From positions 1 through 40,574 of the forward strand of contig ML014277.1 in NCBI GenBank assembly GCA_003615045.1: a DNA stretch of 40,574 bases. The letters run 5' to 3'. The DNA is from Caulochytrium protostelioides (Eukaryota; Chytridiomycota; Caulochytriomycetes; Caulochytriales; Caulochytriaceae). The number at the start of each line of letters is the position of its first letter. The stretch's first letter is position 1. The notes under the pieces are model-generated. The model was not told the origin of the DNA. It searched no databases and worked only from the letters and a program-made list of their open reading frames with translations. The position numbers were made by a program, and so were the translations under genes. This document shows, piece after piece, positions 5,919 to 16,970 of the stretch.

Positions 5919-8848
5919 CCTGCGCCGATCTGGCCGCGGCCTTCGCCCACGTGGCCGGCGCGACCGTCACCGCCGCCTCGTGCTGCCGCGACCGCCATGT
6001 CCAGTGCAGCGCTGACGGCGTCCATATCACGGGCATCGACTTTGCCGCCGCTGGCCTCCGCGGCACCGTCGGCGCGGCCTTCTGGCGGCTCACGCGGCTG
6101 CAGTCGATCGCGCTCGGCCGCAACCCGGAGCTGGCGTTCGCGCTGAACCGTCTCGGCGAGCTGCCGCAGCTCGCGACGCTGGACGTCGCCGGTTCGCCAC
6201 TCGTCCAGGGCGTCGTCGCCAACACGGTGCTCGCGCAGCTCACGCAGTGCCGGCTCGCCGGCTCGGCGGCCTGCGTGCTGGCGTCGGCGCCCGCCACGAG
6301 CGCCTGCGCCGGCTCGGCGCCCACGTGCGCCTACCTCGCGGCCTCGTCGCGCATCCCTGTAGCCAGCCCCACCGCGACGCCGTCCGCGCCGCCGTCCGCG
6401 ACGACGACCACCGCCGCGGTCGCCCCGCGGCCTACGGCCACCGGCACCCAGAACGCCGCCGCCGCGGAATCCGCGACCGTCTCGCAGGGCCGCCACGCCG
6501 CCGTCATCATTGTCGTCGTCGCCGTGCTCGTCGTCGTGCTCGCCTTTGCGCTCGCCGCATACTATTTGCTGTGGCGCCCGCGACGCTTGTCGCCGGCCAA
6601 GGCGAGCCACGACCGCCGCCCACCGGCCCCGCCCGGCCCCCGCCAGCGCCGTGGCACCGCGCGGCCGGCGCCGGCCACGCCCCCGCCAGCCGCCCGCGGC
6701 GAATTGGTTCGACGGCCGGAGCCCGCGGCCGCCGCCGCCGTCTATGGGGCAGCCCTGCCGCCGGCCGGCGGCATCCACTTCCCGAACGCGCCGTCCTGGC
6801 CTGCGGCTGCGGATGCGGCTGCGGCCGCGGGCGCTGACGCGGCAGCGGCGGGCGTGGTGGCGCCCGCGCGGTGGGCGTCGTCGGGGGACGCGCGCGCGCA
6901 GCACGCCGAGGGCGCGGTGCTGCGCGCGCGCGCCGCCGTCCACCAGCACGGGCGCGCCGCGGGCGTGTTCCCCGTGCTGCGCGCGTACGCCGCGCAGGCC
7001 GCCGACGAGCTGAGCGTCGACGCCGCGCGCCACGAGGCGCTCGTACTGCACCGGCTCTTTGAGGACGGGTGGGCCGAGGTCGTGCGGCGGACGCCGTCGG
7101 CGCGCGGCGGGCTGCGCGGGATGGTGCCGTTCGCGGTCATCGACCCGTACTACGCGCCGCCGAGCATCCACACGATCCCGTCGCGCACGACGACGGCCGC
7201 TTCGACGCGGCGCGCGGCGCGCGCTCCGCCGCCGCCGGCCGCGGGCGCCTCGCCGCGGCAGCGCCTCACGTTCCTGCTCGAGACGGCCGCCCGCCGCATC
7301 TCCCAGACCGTCGGCGGCGCCACGCACGCTCTGAAGCCGCCAAAGACGTCGCCGTCGCTGTCGCGGGCGACCACCGCGTCGGCCGCGACGGTCGTGCCCA
7401 CGGCGACAGCGGCGACCGCCGCCGCCGCGAACGCGCGCCACAGCGCGGGGCCGCGGCGACCCGACACGCTGGTCGATGTCCATCTGCAGGACCCATCGCG
7501 CTTCTCGGCTCTCGACACGTGTCCGTTGATTCCTGCCGCCACCGCCACCGCCGCCGTCGGCGCCCCCGGCGCGATCGACGAGGACAGCGAGGAGGAAGAC
7601 GAGGCGGAGGCGAGGGACGCGCGGCGGCGGTGGCGGCGCGACCGGCAGGCCGAGCAGAGCGCGGCGCTGACGTTCGGCCGCGCCGAGTCCCCGACCGCCT
7701 CGGTCGTGTCGAACCGTATCTGGCAGGAGACGTTCGATGTGCCCCAAGCGACGGCGCAGGGCGCAAAGGACCACCACCGGCGCGGCCACGTGCAAGCGTT
7801 CCACATCGAGCACTTGCAGGCGCGTCTCTCGTCGGACCGGACCGCCGCCGCCCCGGGCTCGCTTCCCCTGCCCGTGGCCACGGCCACGACCCCGACCCCG
7901 GCGGCCGACCTGCTCTCCACGGTCATCGATGTGGTCCCCACCGCGATGATGATGACGCCGCCGCCGCCGTACGCAACGCCGACGCCCCTGCACTCGGTGC
8001 CTCCCGCCATGGCGACGACGACGGCCGCCGCGATGGGTTCTCTCGGGGCCTCGGCGGCGCCGACCGGGTCGCCCACGAGCCCGACGTCGCCGACGTCGCC
8101 CAGCACGATCAGCACGCTGGCCTCCATGGACTCGAGCTTCAGCGTCGTGTCCGCGTCGCCGGCGGCGCCCTTGGGCCGGCCGCACGGCACGGCGACGCAG
8201 CACAACTCGGCGATCCTGCCGCCGCACGCGCTGCGCGCGATGGGCGTCCCCGCCGCAGACTTCCGCGGCAGCCAGCTCCTCCTGCGCACGTCCGTCCTCG
8301 CCGCGCCACGCTGCGCGTCCTCCGCCCGCGCGTCCTCGCGCCTCTCGATGGCCGTCGGCCCCGTCGACGGCGCCGCGACGCCGACGCCGACGCCGGCGCC
8401 GCTGCCGCTCGGGATGGCGATGGCCGCGCTCGCGCGACAGGCGCCGCCGCTGTCCCCGGTCCCGAGCGGCAGCGGCGCCGGCGCCGGCGCCGGCCACCCC
8501 TCGCCGCCGTGGACCGTCGCGTCGTCCGCCCGCTCGAAGGCGCTTAGCCACGCGGCGTTGGCGGCGCCGCTCTTCCACGCGTCGCCGCGGCTCGCGGCCG
8601 CCGGCGCCGGCGCCACGGCTGCCGCGGCCGCGGCCGTCGCGGCCGCCGCCGAGCCCACGTTCGTCTACGCGTATACGAACGGACAGGGCCCCGACCTCGG
8701 CGGCCGCGCCGGCAAGGCCGCGCCGGATCTGCATGCGATCTGGGGCGGCGCGGCCCCGCAGACGGCGGCGAGCGGGCGGCTGCCGGCGCCGACGCCCGAC
8801 GCCGTGTCCTCCTTCGTCATGGGCCGCAAGCCCGCGGCGCACCGCTGA
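5915..8848 (+). CDS. LRR ectodomain, single-pass membrane protein with cytoplasmic SH3 domain
   Basis: Predicted 977-aa type I surface receptor or adaptor. Residues 1-45 look like a plant-type LRR N-cap (CADLAAAF...ASCC...VQC), followed by degenerate leucine-rich repeats to about 110 (GIDFAAAGLRGTV, LTRLQSIALGRN, LPQLATLDVAGSPL). A Cys-bearing segment and a Thr/Pro/Ala stalk come next. One transmembrane helix lies at about 196-219 (VIIVVVAVLVVVLAFALA) with basic residues after it. A cytoplasmic SH3 domain sits at about 349-413 (RAYAAQAADELSV...FEDGWAEVV...RGMVPFAVI). The rest is disordered Ala/Pro/Ser-rich with an acidic patch. The open frame extends upstream without an ATG; 5915 is the first ATG and has A at -3, but it leaves no signal peptide. 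LRR-TM-SH3 proteins occur in chytrid-type fungi (family knowledge); the ligand is unknown. Confidence 0.75.
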   Translation: MTCADLAAAFAHVAGATVTAASCCRDRHVQCSADGVHITGIDFAAAGLRGTVGAAFWRLTRLQSIALGRNPELAFALNRLGELPQLATLDVAGSPLVQGVVANTVLAQLTQCRLAGSAACVLASAPATSACAGSAPTCAYLAASSRIPVASPTATPSAPPSATTTTAAVAPRPTATGTQNAAAAESATVSQGRHAAVIIVVVAVLVVVLAFALAAYYLLWRPRRLSPAKASHDRRPPAPPGPRQRRGTARPAPATPPPAARGELVRRPEPAAAAAVYGAALPPAGGIHFPNAPSWPAAADAAAAAGADAAAAGVVAPARWASSGDARAQHAEGAVLRARAAVHQHGRAAGVFPVLRAYAAQAADELSVDAARHEALVLHRLFEDGWAEVVRRTPSARGGLRGMVPFAVIDPYYAPPSIHTIPSRTTTAASTRRAARAPPPPAAGASPRQRLTFLLETAARRISQTVGGATHALKPPKTSPSLSRATTASAATVVPTATAATAAAANARHSAGPRRPDTLVDVHLQDPSRFSALDTCPLIPAATATAAVGAPGAIDEDSEEEDEAEARDARRRWRRDRQAEQSAALTFGRAESPTASVVSNRIWQETFDVPQATAQGAKDHHRRGHVQAFHIEHLQARLSSDRTAAAPGSLPLPVATATTPTPAADLLSTVIDVVPTAMMMTPPPPYATPTPLHSVPPAMATTTAAAMGSLGASAAPTGSPTSPTSPTSPSTISTLASMDSSFSVVSASPAAPLGRPHGTATQHNSAILPPHALRAMGVPAADFRGSQLLLRTSVLAAPRCASSARASSRLSMAVGPVDGAATPTPTPAPLPLGMAMAALARQAPPLSPVPSGSGAGAGAGHPSPPWTVASSARSKALSHAALAAPLFHASPRLAAAGAGATAAAAAAVAAAAEPTFVYAYTNGQGPDLGGRAGKAAPDLHAIWGGAAPQTAASGRLPAPTPDAVSSFVMGRKPAAHR

Positions 8849-9672
8849 ATGCGCGCGTGGCCGCGCTCTCGCTATTCTCTGTAGATCCAAGACCTCATAC
8901 GCGCTTGTCTGGTCGGCATCGCCAATGTCGGCGGCGCTCGCGCACCCGTCGCCCGACGCGGCGCCGCCCCTTCGCCGGCGATGCCGTCCGCAGGGTCACG
9001 TGACGGCGGCGCGGCGCGGCGCGGCCCAGATGGGCCCTCCCTTCCCCCGGCAAAGCCGCGAAAGGCCGCCCGCCCGCCCGCGGCACCGGCATCACGCCAC
9101 CGAGCGCCCGGTGGGATGATGCGCCGCCCGCCGCCGCCGCCGCTGCTGGACGATCCCGCCGCGCAGGGGTCCCGACGGGCCCAGCACGCCGCGGCGGGGC
9201 TCGCCGGCCGCCGGCCGCCGGCCGCCGCCGCCGCCGTCGCCGCAGCACCGCCGTCGATCACGGCGAGCGGGGCGCCGCGGCCACGGATAGCCGGCAGCGT
9301 GCGAGCCGCGCCAAGCACCACGCCTCACGCCTCACGTATCACGTATCACGTATCACGTATCACGTCGCGTGGTGCCTGCCCGTGAAGCACCGCTCAGATA
9401 TCCCCGCGGGGAGATCCCCCGTCTTCCGTTGCCCGCGCGCCGCGCCGAGGTCCGTCGCGCCGGCGCCGTCCCTTCGCCCGCACCCGATGGCTGACTCCGA
9501 CTTGGCCCACGTGGTCGACACCGCCACGAGGTCCTCAGCCGCGCGCGCGACACCCTCCCGACAAGCGGCCACCGCCCGGCCTCGATTCCCACGGCCGACC
9601 GGCCGACCTCGTCCGCCCCCGCGCTGATCGCCCAGCGCCGCGCGTGCACGCCACGTGGATGGCCTCCCGCTC
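8849..9672. other. Intergenic region upstream of the molybdate transporter
   Basis: No gene supported. Open frames here are Ala/Pro/Arg low complexity. A short 7-bp tandem repeat lies at 9332-9365. The region should contain the 3' end of the receptor transcript and the promoter of the transporter gene. Confidence 0.5.
9332..9365. repeat. TCACGTA tandem repeat, about 4.9 copies
   Basis: Four perfect TCACGTA units and a partial fifth. Each junction creates TACGT/ATCACG motifs, so it could be a cluster of bZIP- or bHLH-like sites about 310 bp before the transporter start, or a simple minisatellite. Confidence 0.85.
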
Positions 9673-11715
9673 ATGGTGGAGGCGCCCTCGTCGCGGCCGC
9701 CCGCGGCGCCGTGGCTCGCCATGACGGCGCCAGTGGACCTGTCGCATCCGCCCGCCTGGCCGCCCTCGCATCCGCCGTCGCATCCGCCCTCGCGGCCGCC
9801 GTTGCGGTCGCCGTCGCGGCCGCCGTCGCGGTCGCCGTCGCGGCCGCCGTCGCGGTCGCCGTCCACACCCCCACCCCACCCGATCCCGCGGCGGAGTCCC
9901 GCGCCGGCGCCGGCGCCGGACGGCCGTGCCGCCTGGTCGACCGACTACCGCCGCCACGACCCGCCGCCGCCGCCGCCGCCGCCGCTTCCATGGGCTGTCC
10001 AGGACGCCACGATCGCGGCGGAACACCGGGACGACACGGACCGTCGCTGCGACGGCGTCCACCGGCCCGGGGCGGCGCCGCGGCCGCCGTGGCCCGACGC
10101 CGCACGATCGGCTTCCACGGTGCCGGAGCGGGAGGCGGTGACGGCCGTGCCCGCGATGCCGGCGCCGCTGCCCGCGTCGGCGTCGCCGTGGCGCCACTCG
10201 TCGCTGCTGCGGGACAGCATCTACGACCCGTCCCGGTCCGAGACCCCCTCGGCGTCCGACGCCGCCAGCCGCCGCCGCGCCGCGCAGCACCAGGCTGCGT
10301 GGGCCGAGGCCCGCCGCACGCTCGTCTGCGTCGTCCGCGACCTCGGCGCCTTCCTCCCGCTCGTCATGCTCATGGCCATCCGCGGGCAGGTCTCGCTCAG
10401 CGCGAGCCTGCTGCTCGGCGGGCTCTGCAATGTGCTCGCCGCCCTCGCGGGCCGTGCGGCCGTGCCGGTGCAGCCGATGGCCTATGTCGCGGCGCTGGCG
10501 CTGGACACCCGCGCATCGGCGGCGGCGGTCCGCGCCGCGGGCCTGGGCGTCGCCGTGCTCGTCGGCGTCGTCGGCGGCCTCCTCGGTGCCGCCCGCATCG
10601 TCCGCGGCCTGCTCGCCAGCGCCCTCGTCCGCGGCCTCCAGCTCAGCGCGGGCCTGCTCATCATGATCCAGGCCACCGAGTACCTGCACACCTCTCACCA
10701 ATGGCGGTACGGCAGCGGACAGTGGGTCGACACGTACGCGATGGCCCTCGCCGCACTCGTCCTCTGCCTCGCCGTCTCGCGCTGGTTCCCCAACATGGCG
10801 CCGACGGTGCTGCTCCTCGCGGGTCTGTTCCTGACGCTCTTCACCATGCTGTGCTATCCGACGTCCCCGCTGGCCACCGGCGCGGCAGCGCCGGCCTCGG
10901 GCCCGGTGCCGTGGCGCGAGACGCCGCTCGGACGCCCGCTGGCCGTCCCGCTCGCCGACATCGTGCTCGCGTGGCCGCCGTTCACGTGGCGCGACGTGCA
11001 GCAGACGATGGCGTCGATGGCGCTCGGCCAGCTGCCGCTGACGCTGCTCACCACGATCGCCGTCGCGACGCCGGCGCCGCGCGCGGACGTGCCGCCCCGG
11101 GACAGCAGCACGACGTGGCACGCGTTCCCGAGCGTGGAGACGCGGTATACGAGTCTCGCCGTCGTGGCGATGAACGCCGTCGCGGCGTGGTTCGGCGGCG
11201 TCCCGCTCGGCCACGGCACCGCAGACCTGCCGCGCGTGGCGCGCACCCCGCTCAGCCTCGCCGCGCTGGGCATCGCGCAGCTGCTGCTCGGCGCCGTGTT
11301 CGGCGCGACGGTGGCGCTGCAGCTCGGGTCGTTTCCGCACGCGATCCTCGCCGTGATCCTGCTCTGGGTCGGCCTCGAGACGGCGCTCTCGGAGCGCGAG
11401 GCCATGACGCAGGATCAGATGTTCGTGATGATCGTCACGGGCGGCACGGGCCTCGCGTTCAAGCACGGCGGGCTCAGCCTGGGCGTCGGCGTCGCCATGA
11501 CCGCCGTCTGCCTCGTCTGGCCCAACGTCTACGAAAACGACGAGGACGCCGGCCTCGCGCATACCCGCATCCCCGCCAGCGCGCAGCTCGAGATGCCCGT
11601 CTGCGTCGACGGCGCCGCCGCCCCGTACGAGGCCCTCGATGCCACCGACGCCTCCGACCCCGTCCAGGCTGCCGACGCGATCGGACAGCAACGCGCCACC
11701 GCGGCGTGCCCATAG
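9673..11715 (+). CDS. MOT1: Molybdate transporter, MOT1 family
   Basis: High-affinity molybdate uptake protein, 680 aa. The name refers to the molybdate transporter, not the yeast Mot1 ATPase. Family marks are RDLGAFLPLVMLMAI at about residue 222, then AVPVQPMAYVAALAL, and later FGGVPLGHGTADLPRVAR, which match the DLGT-x-PIV, PVQPMK-x-IA and MPxCHGxGGLA blocks of the family. About ten to eleven hydrophobic helices run from 215 to 617, followed by a short acidic C-tail. The first ~210 residues are a disordered Pro/Ser/Arg extension containing SRPPSRSP repeats and a poly-Pro run from (CCG)n; most relatives lack this. The frame is open upstream of the first ATG at 9673 (weak context); the ATG at 9721 has G at -3 and may be the real start. 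Molybdate would feed molybdenum cofactor enzymes. Confidence 0.85.
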   Translation: MVEAPSSRPPAAPWLAMTAPVDLSHPPAWPPSHPPSHPPSRPPLRSPSRPPSRSPSRPPSRSPSTPPPHPIPRRSPAPAPAPDGRAAWSTDYRRHDPPPPPPPPLPWAVQDATIAAEHRDDTDRRCDGVHRPGAAPRPPWPDAARSASTVPEREAVTAVPAMPAPLPASASPWRHSSLLRDSIYDPSRSETPSASDAASRRRAAQHQAAWAEARRTLVCVVRDLGAFLPLVMLMAIRGQVSLSASLLLGGLCNVLAALAGRAAVPVQPMAYVAALALDTRASAAAVRAAGLGVAVLVGVVGGLLGAARIVRGLLASALVRGLQLSAGLLIMIQATEYLHTSHQWRYGSGQWVDTYAMALAALVLCLAVSRWFPNMAPTVLLLAGLFLTLFTMLCYPTSPLATGAAAPASGPVPWRETPLGRPLAVPLADIVLAWPPFTWRDVQQTMASMALGQLPLTLLTTIAVATPAPRADVPPRDSSTTWHAFPSVETRYTSLAVVAMNAVAAWFGGVPLGHGTADLPRVARTPLSLAALGIAQLLLGAVFGATVALQLGSFPHAILAVILLWVGLETALSEREAMTQDQMFVMIVTGGTGLAFKHGGLSLGVGVAMTAVCLVWPNVYENDEDAGLAHTRIPASAQLEMPVCVDGAAAPYEALDATDASDPVQAADAIGQQRATAACP

Positions 11716-12312
11716 CTCTGCTGCGGGGATACCCCTAAGATTTGTTAAGTATGAACACGGGTGGGAAGCAGGGCTCCAACGGTCGGCGCCCAGTGAAGGC
11801 GGGGATCCAGGAGAGGAGACCACCAAACACCCGCGGGTCACGCGTTTGGCGGCCTTGGCGCCGTCGGCGGGGGGTGTCGCACCGCGACGCGACGCGTCGC
11901 GTTCGACGGCGGCTGTCGGAGGGACGCGACCGCGCGCCACAAAGGGTCCAACCGGCCGCCCTTGGGCAGCGCGGCAGCGCGGGTCGGCCACCGACCGTGA
12001 TCGCCGGCCCATTCAAAACCACCCGCAAGTCGATCACGTCCACCGCGACCCTCAGCAGGGGTGGCGTCTGGTGAAGACGCGTGACCGTCCGCGGCTGTCT
12101 CGAGGAGCCCCTCCCCATCCCAGTGAACCCGCAGATCGGCCGTAAGCGATCAGGGCACGGAAGGGCCGGATGGCTCGTGGGTGGGTTGACCGCTCCCGTC
12201 ACAGCCATCACGATCGCTGCCGCCCCGATGTCAGAGAAAGCGCGTGTTTTAACATTCAACGAGATCGATCCATTAATCGCTGCCTCGACGCCGTGGCCCA
12301 TCGGCCACGCGG
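11716..12312. other. Convergent intergenic region between transporter genes
   Basis: 597 bp between the 3' ends of the molybdate transporter (+) and ABC transporter (-) genes. No supported gene, repeat or RNA seen. It should hold both polyadenylation regions. Confidence 0.5.
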
Positions 12313-15300
12313 CTACAGCGGAGGCGTCGTCGAGGCCGGGGACGCGGCGTGCGCCGCATCGGCCTCGCGCGCCATCGCCAGCAGCACCTCGAACTCGCCC
12401 GTCTCCTGGCACATCGCGTGGAACTGCGTCGACGCGTCCGAGATGAGCGCCAGCGGCGAGCCGACGTGGCGCACGCGCCCCTGGTCGAGCACGACGATCC
12501 GGTCGTAGTCCATCACCGTGCGCAGGCGGTGGCACACCGTCAGCAGCGTCGCGCCGCGGAACGCCTCGCGTAGCGTGCGCTGGATGCGCGCGTCCGTCGC
12601 CGCGTCGATGTTGGCCGTCGCTTCGTCGAGGATCGCCAGCTTCGAGCGCCGCGAGATCGCCCGCGCGAGGCACAGCAGCTGCCGCTGACCCGCCGAGAGA
12701 TTCGCGCCGCCCTCCGCGATCGGCAGGTCCAGCGTGATGGCGAACGCCTGCTGCCGCTTCTGCTGCTGGCGGAGGCGTCGGCGACGCTCGCGGCGGCGGC
12801 GGCGGTTCAGGTGGCCGGCCGACACCACATCGTCCTCCGAGTCGGCATCCACCGACGCGGCGCCGTCCGTGGCGGGTGCCAGCAGTGCATCCGTCTCCAC
12901 CGCTTCGCGATCCATCTCGGAACCGGACGAGGAGGACGTTTCGTCATCATCATACTCGTCGTCCTCGTCCTCGTCCTCGTCGTAGGCATCCACCGCATCC
13001 CCATCAGGAAGCGCCGGCTCGCCCATCAGATGCGCGGCCCGGAGACTCGCGTTGAGGGTCTGATCGTCGATGGTGCCGAACGGATCGAGGTTGGAACGCA
13101 CAGTCCCCGTGAACAGCACGGGGTCCTGCGGGATGATGGTGAGCGCGCCGCGCAGGTCCGCGAGCCCGAGCGTGCTGATGGGGACGCCGTCGATCGTGAT
13201 CGAGCCAGCCGAGGGCTCGACAAAGCGGAAGAAGCCGAGCGTCAGGCTGGACTTGCCGGCGCCCGTCCGGCCCACGATCCCGACCTTCTCGCCGCCGCGG
13301 ATGTGCAGCGAGATGTCATGCAGCACGGGCGGGCTCGTCGGCGCATACCGGAGCTCGAGCCCCTCGATCACGATCTCACCGCGCGTCGGCCAGCCCGCCG
13401 GCGGGCGCGCATGCGGCACGATGGCGGGCGCTTCGTGCTCGATCGCCATGTACTCCGAGACGCGCTCCATCGAGTTCATGGCGATCTCGAGCATCGAGAG
13501 GTTGTTGACGACATTGATGAGCACGTCGTTGACGGTCAGGGCAAAGTTGAGCGTGAGACCGATCATGTTGGCGCTCGCGTGCGAGATCAGGCCCGTGGCG
13601 CCGGCCACCAGCACGATGACGCCGCCGACGGCCTGGATGCGCACGGCGAGCCAGAACCCGGACGCGCTGAGGAAGAAGGACGCGCGCGTCATAGCATTGA
13701 CGCGGCGGTAGCTTTCGGCCTGGAATGCGGCTTCGCGGCGGTACGCACGGAGCGTGTGCGTGCCGTTCAACGTCTCGCCGAAGTGTGAGTAGATGGGCGA
13801 ACGGGCCACCGAGTCGATGCGCTTCAAGGATCGTGAAATCACCAAGAAGGAACGGCCAACGCGGCAGTAGACATACGCGACCGGGACGCAGCCTACGAGG
13901 AACAGCGGCGTGACGGCACCGATCGTCGCGAGGACAAACACCACCGAGACGAGACTGAAGGTGGCGTTGCCCGCATAGACGCTGCACTCCCAGTCGACCG
14001 AGGAGATGTCCTTGCTGAAGCGGTTCATGATGCGGCCCGTGGGCGTCATGTCGAAGAAGCGCGGCGGGGCCCGCAGCACGCTGTCCAGCAGGTCTTTGTG
14101 GATGCGGCGACCGCCCAGCACAGCGCCCGCGCACAGAATGCAGAGCCGCACCATCACGGCCACGACGGTCGCGATGCCGAGGAGGGCATAGACGGTGATG
14201 TAGTAGTGCGTGTCCACCGACGACGCCAGAGCCGCAAAGGCCGCCTGGGCGGGAGCGGGCAGGAGCAGCGCGGCGACGCCCGGCAGACGGGCGGCCGCCG
14301 CACCCACCGCCGCCCCGGCCACACCGTAGGCGCCAGTCCAGATGCGGATCCACCAGTCCTGGGAGATGGTGAGCGCGTGATTGAGCGAGTAGCCGAACAG
14401 AAGGATCAGCACATAGGGCAGCCCGCCCACCGCGCGGTAGTAGAGGCCATAGACGCTCCAGCTGACGGCGCCCTTGACCGTCTCCTCCGTCGAGGTCAAA
14501 CGCGCCTTCTCGAGGCGCTCGGTTTCCTTGGCGGGGTCGAGGTCGTAGACGGCGAGCGTGGGCATGCCTGCCGGGTCATCGGCCGCGCCATCAGCGGCGG
14601 CCTTGACGGCGCCGTTGTTGGCCGCGTCGACGTCCTGCAGCAGATGGGCGCGGATCTCGGACAGGCCGCGGGACTGCGTCGCAAACGCCGGGTCGCGGAT
14701 CTCGGCGATCAGGGCGTCCACGCCGCCGTGCAGGGCGACAGCGCCGTTGTCGAGCACAACCGCATAGTCGGCCTTGGGCACGCAGAGGCTGGTCGCGTTC
14801 GTGACGAGGATGCGCGTGCGGCCGGCCATCCAGCCGCGGATGCAGTGGTCAAAGAGGAACTTGGCCGTCGGCGCGTCCACCGCTGACAGCGGGTCGTCCA
14901 GCAGCACGATCTCGGCCGCGCTGTAGGCCGCGCGGGCCAGCGCGATGCGCTGTTTCTGTCCGCCACTCAGGTTGATGCCGCGCTCGCCCACCTCCGTCAG
15001 ATCTCCGCCGGGGAGCAGCTGGAAGTCGTGGACCAGCGAGCAGACCGAGACGACGCGCTGGTAGCGCTCCTGGTCCCAGGGGCAGCCGAAGGTGATGTTG
15101 TCGCGGATCGTGGCATTGAGGAGCCACGCCTGCTGGGGCACGTAGGCCACGTCGCGGCGCAGGAACGCGGTGCCCTGGATCGCGTGGGTCTCGCCGAGCA
15201 GCGACAGGATCAAACTTGACTTGCCGGCGCCCGTCGCGCCAATCACCACGCTGAGCTTCTCGGCGGGGAACGCGAGGTCGAGCCCGTCGAGCCCGAAGCC

Positions 15301-16928
15301 GCGACGCGTCGTGCGCTTGGGCTCTTCCGCGCGGCCGAACCAGCGACGCCAGCGCGACGCCGGCGGGACCGGGTCCGTGTCAACAACGTCCCACTGGAAC
15401 GCAGCCTTTTCGAACCCAGCGACTGCCGGCTCGCTGGGCGGCGCCGGCTTGGTCAGCAAGGCGCCGGCGGCGATGGCGGCGGCGCTGGCGGTCGCGATCG
15501 TCGGCGGCGGCGGCGTCGGCGTCGGCGCCGCCGTCCGCACCACGGCCGAAGCATGGCCCGAGGCGCCCGTGAGACGGTAGCGTTCAAGCTCGGGCTCGTC
15601 GAGGAACTTGCGTACACGCGTGAGCGACACCCAGGCGTTGATCAGCTGGACCAGGCTCGAAGGGAAGATCTGCAGTGGCGATCGGAGGACGATAAAGAGC
15701 GACAGCGCGGTGAAGGCGACGGACGGCGTGAGGTCGTGGTTGCCGAAGCGGGGGCTGGTGTAGGTATAGAAGGTGACGACCGAGACGGCGATGGGCGCGC
15801 TGAACCAGATGACGCGGTTCGCCATGCCCAGCAGCACGGTGCGCGCGATGCCGCGCAGCTCGTTGTCGCGGAGTTTGAGCAGCTTGGATGTGAATTGGTC
15901 CTCCCACGCAAAGAACTTGATGATCCGGATCCCGGAGAGCATTTCGTTCATGGCGTTGACGCGCTCGTCGGTGCTCTGGCTCTGGGCCTCGAACGCCGAT
16001 GACATAGCCTTGGCGAAGGGGGCGCCGAACATCATGAGCACCAGCATGACGCTGATCCCGGCGAGGGCCGGCCAGCCCATCAGCGAGATGAGGCTGACGA
16101 CGCCGAGCACGATCTGCAAGAACTGCGTGATGGGAGTCAGGTAGAGCCCGCAGACGGCGCCGACGCGGGTGGCGTCGACGCTCATGAGGTTCACGATCTT
16201 GCCGATCGACGCGTTGTCGCCGCTGGTGGTATAAGTAGCGCGGTGCAGCGCTTTGGCATAGACAAGCCCCACGAGCACATTGGACACGCGGGTGCCGATC
16301 ACGGTCGCGAGCAGGCGCGACTGCGTCTCGAGCACGGCGCGGAGCAGGGTGCTGCCGAACATGGCCAAAACAAAGAGGTATGGGATCAGGGACGACGTCG
16401 AGGGCAGCGACGGCCAGGCCCAGGCCGCCGCCGCCGGGTTGGTGGCCTGCTCGCAGCGCTCCAAATACTGCAGGAGCTGGTTGAGAAACAAGGGCGACAC
16501 GAAGGCGTTGAGCGTGTAGACCAGCGTCAGGACGAACTGCGTCACGGAGTCGCGCCCAATCATGGTGAACAGCAGGCCCACGAGACCCCTCGCGGGGTGC
16601 AGGCGGCGCAAACGGTGCCATTCCTTCATGCCGTTGTGGATGCGCAGGCCGGGCTCGATCTCAGGCAGGTCCGAGGCTTCGAGCGGGCGCTGCCAGCCCT
16701 GCCGCATGACGCCGGTCATCCAGCCGAAGGTGAGCTGCTGCCACCACGACGCATCGTGACGGAAGGTGGCGGGCTGGCCCTGGGCCGTGGTCCGCGGCAC
16801 CAGCTGCGGCTCCGGGATCATGCCGCGCACCCAGAACGTCAGCACGGCCAGGACGGCTTGCAGCGCGAGCTCCGCCCAGGCAACCACCACCAAAAAGGTC
16901 TCGGCCGTCGAGGGCGCATGGTCGGAGG

Positions 16929-16970
<42 letters not shown>

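Noticed and set aside
10318-11523. SLC26/SulP sulfate permease as identity of the membrane transporter
   Set aside because: No STAS domain follows the helices, and the DLG, PVQPM and GHG-x-x-DLP blocks fit molybdate transporters better.
9535-12012. Very long minus-strand open frame (825 codons) antisense to the molybdate transporter; similar ones oppose the LRR receptor (5840-8890), PHD gene (2518-4515), ABC transporter (16243-17988) and SWR1 (33717-36479)
   Set aside because: These are shadows of GC-rich coding sequence: strong G/C at third positions removes stops from the opposite strand. Their translations are Arg/Gly/His-rich with no domain, while the sense frames have clear families.
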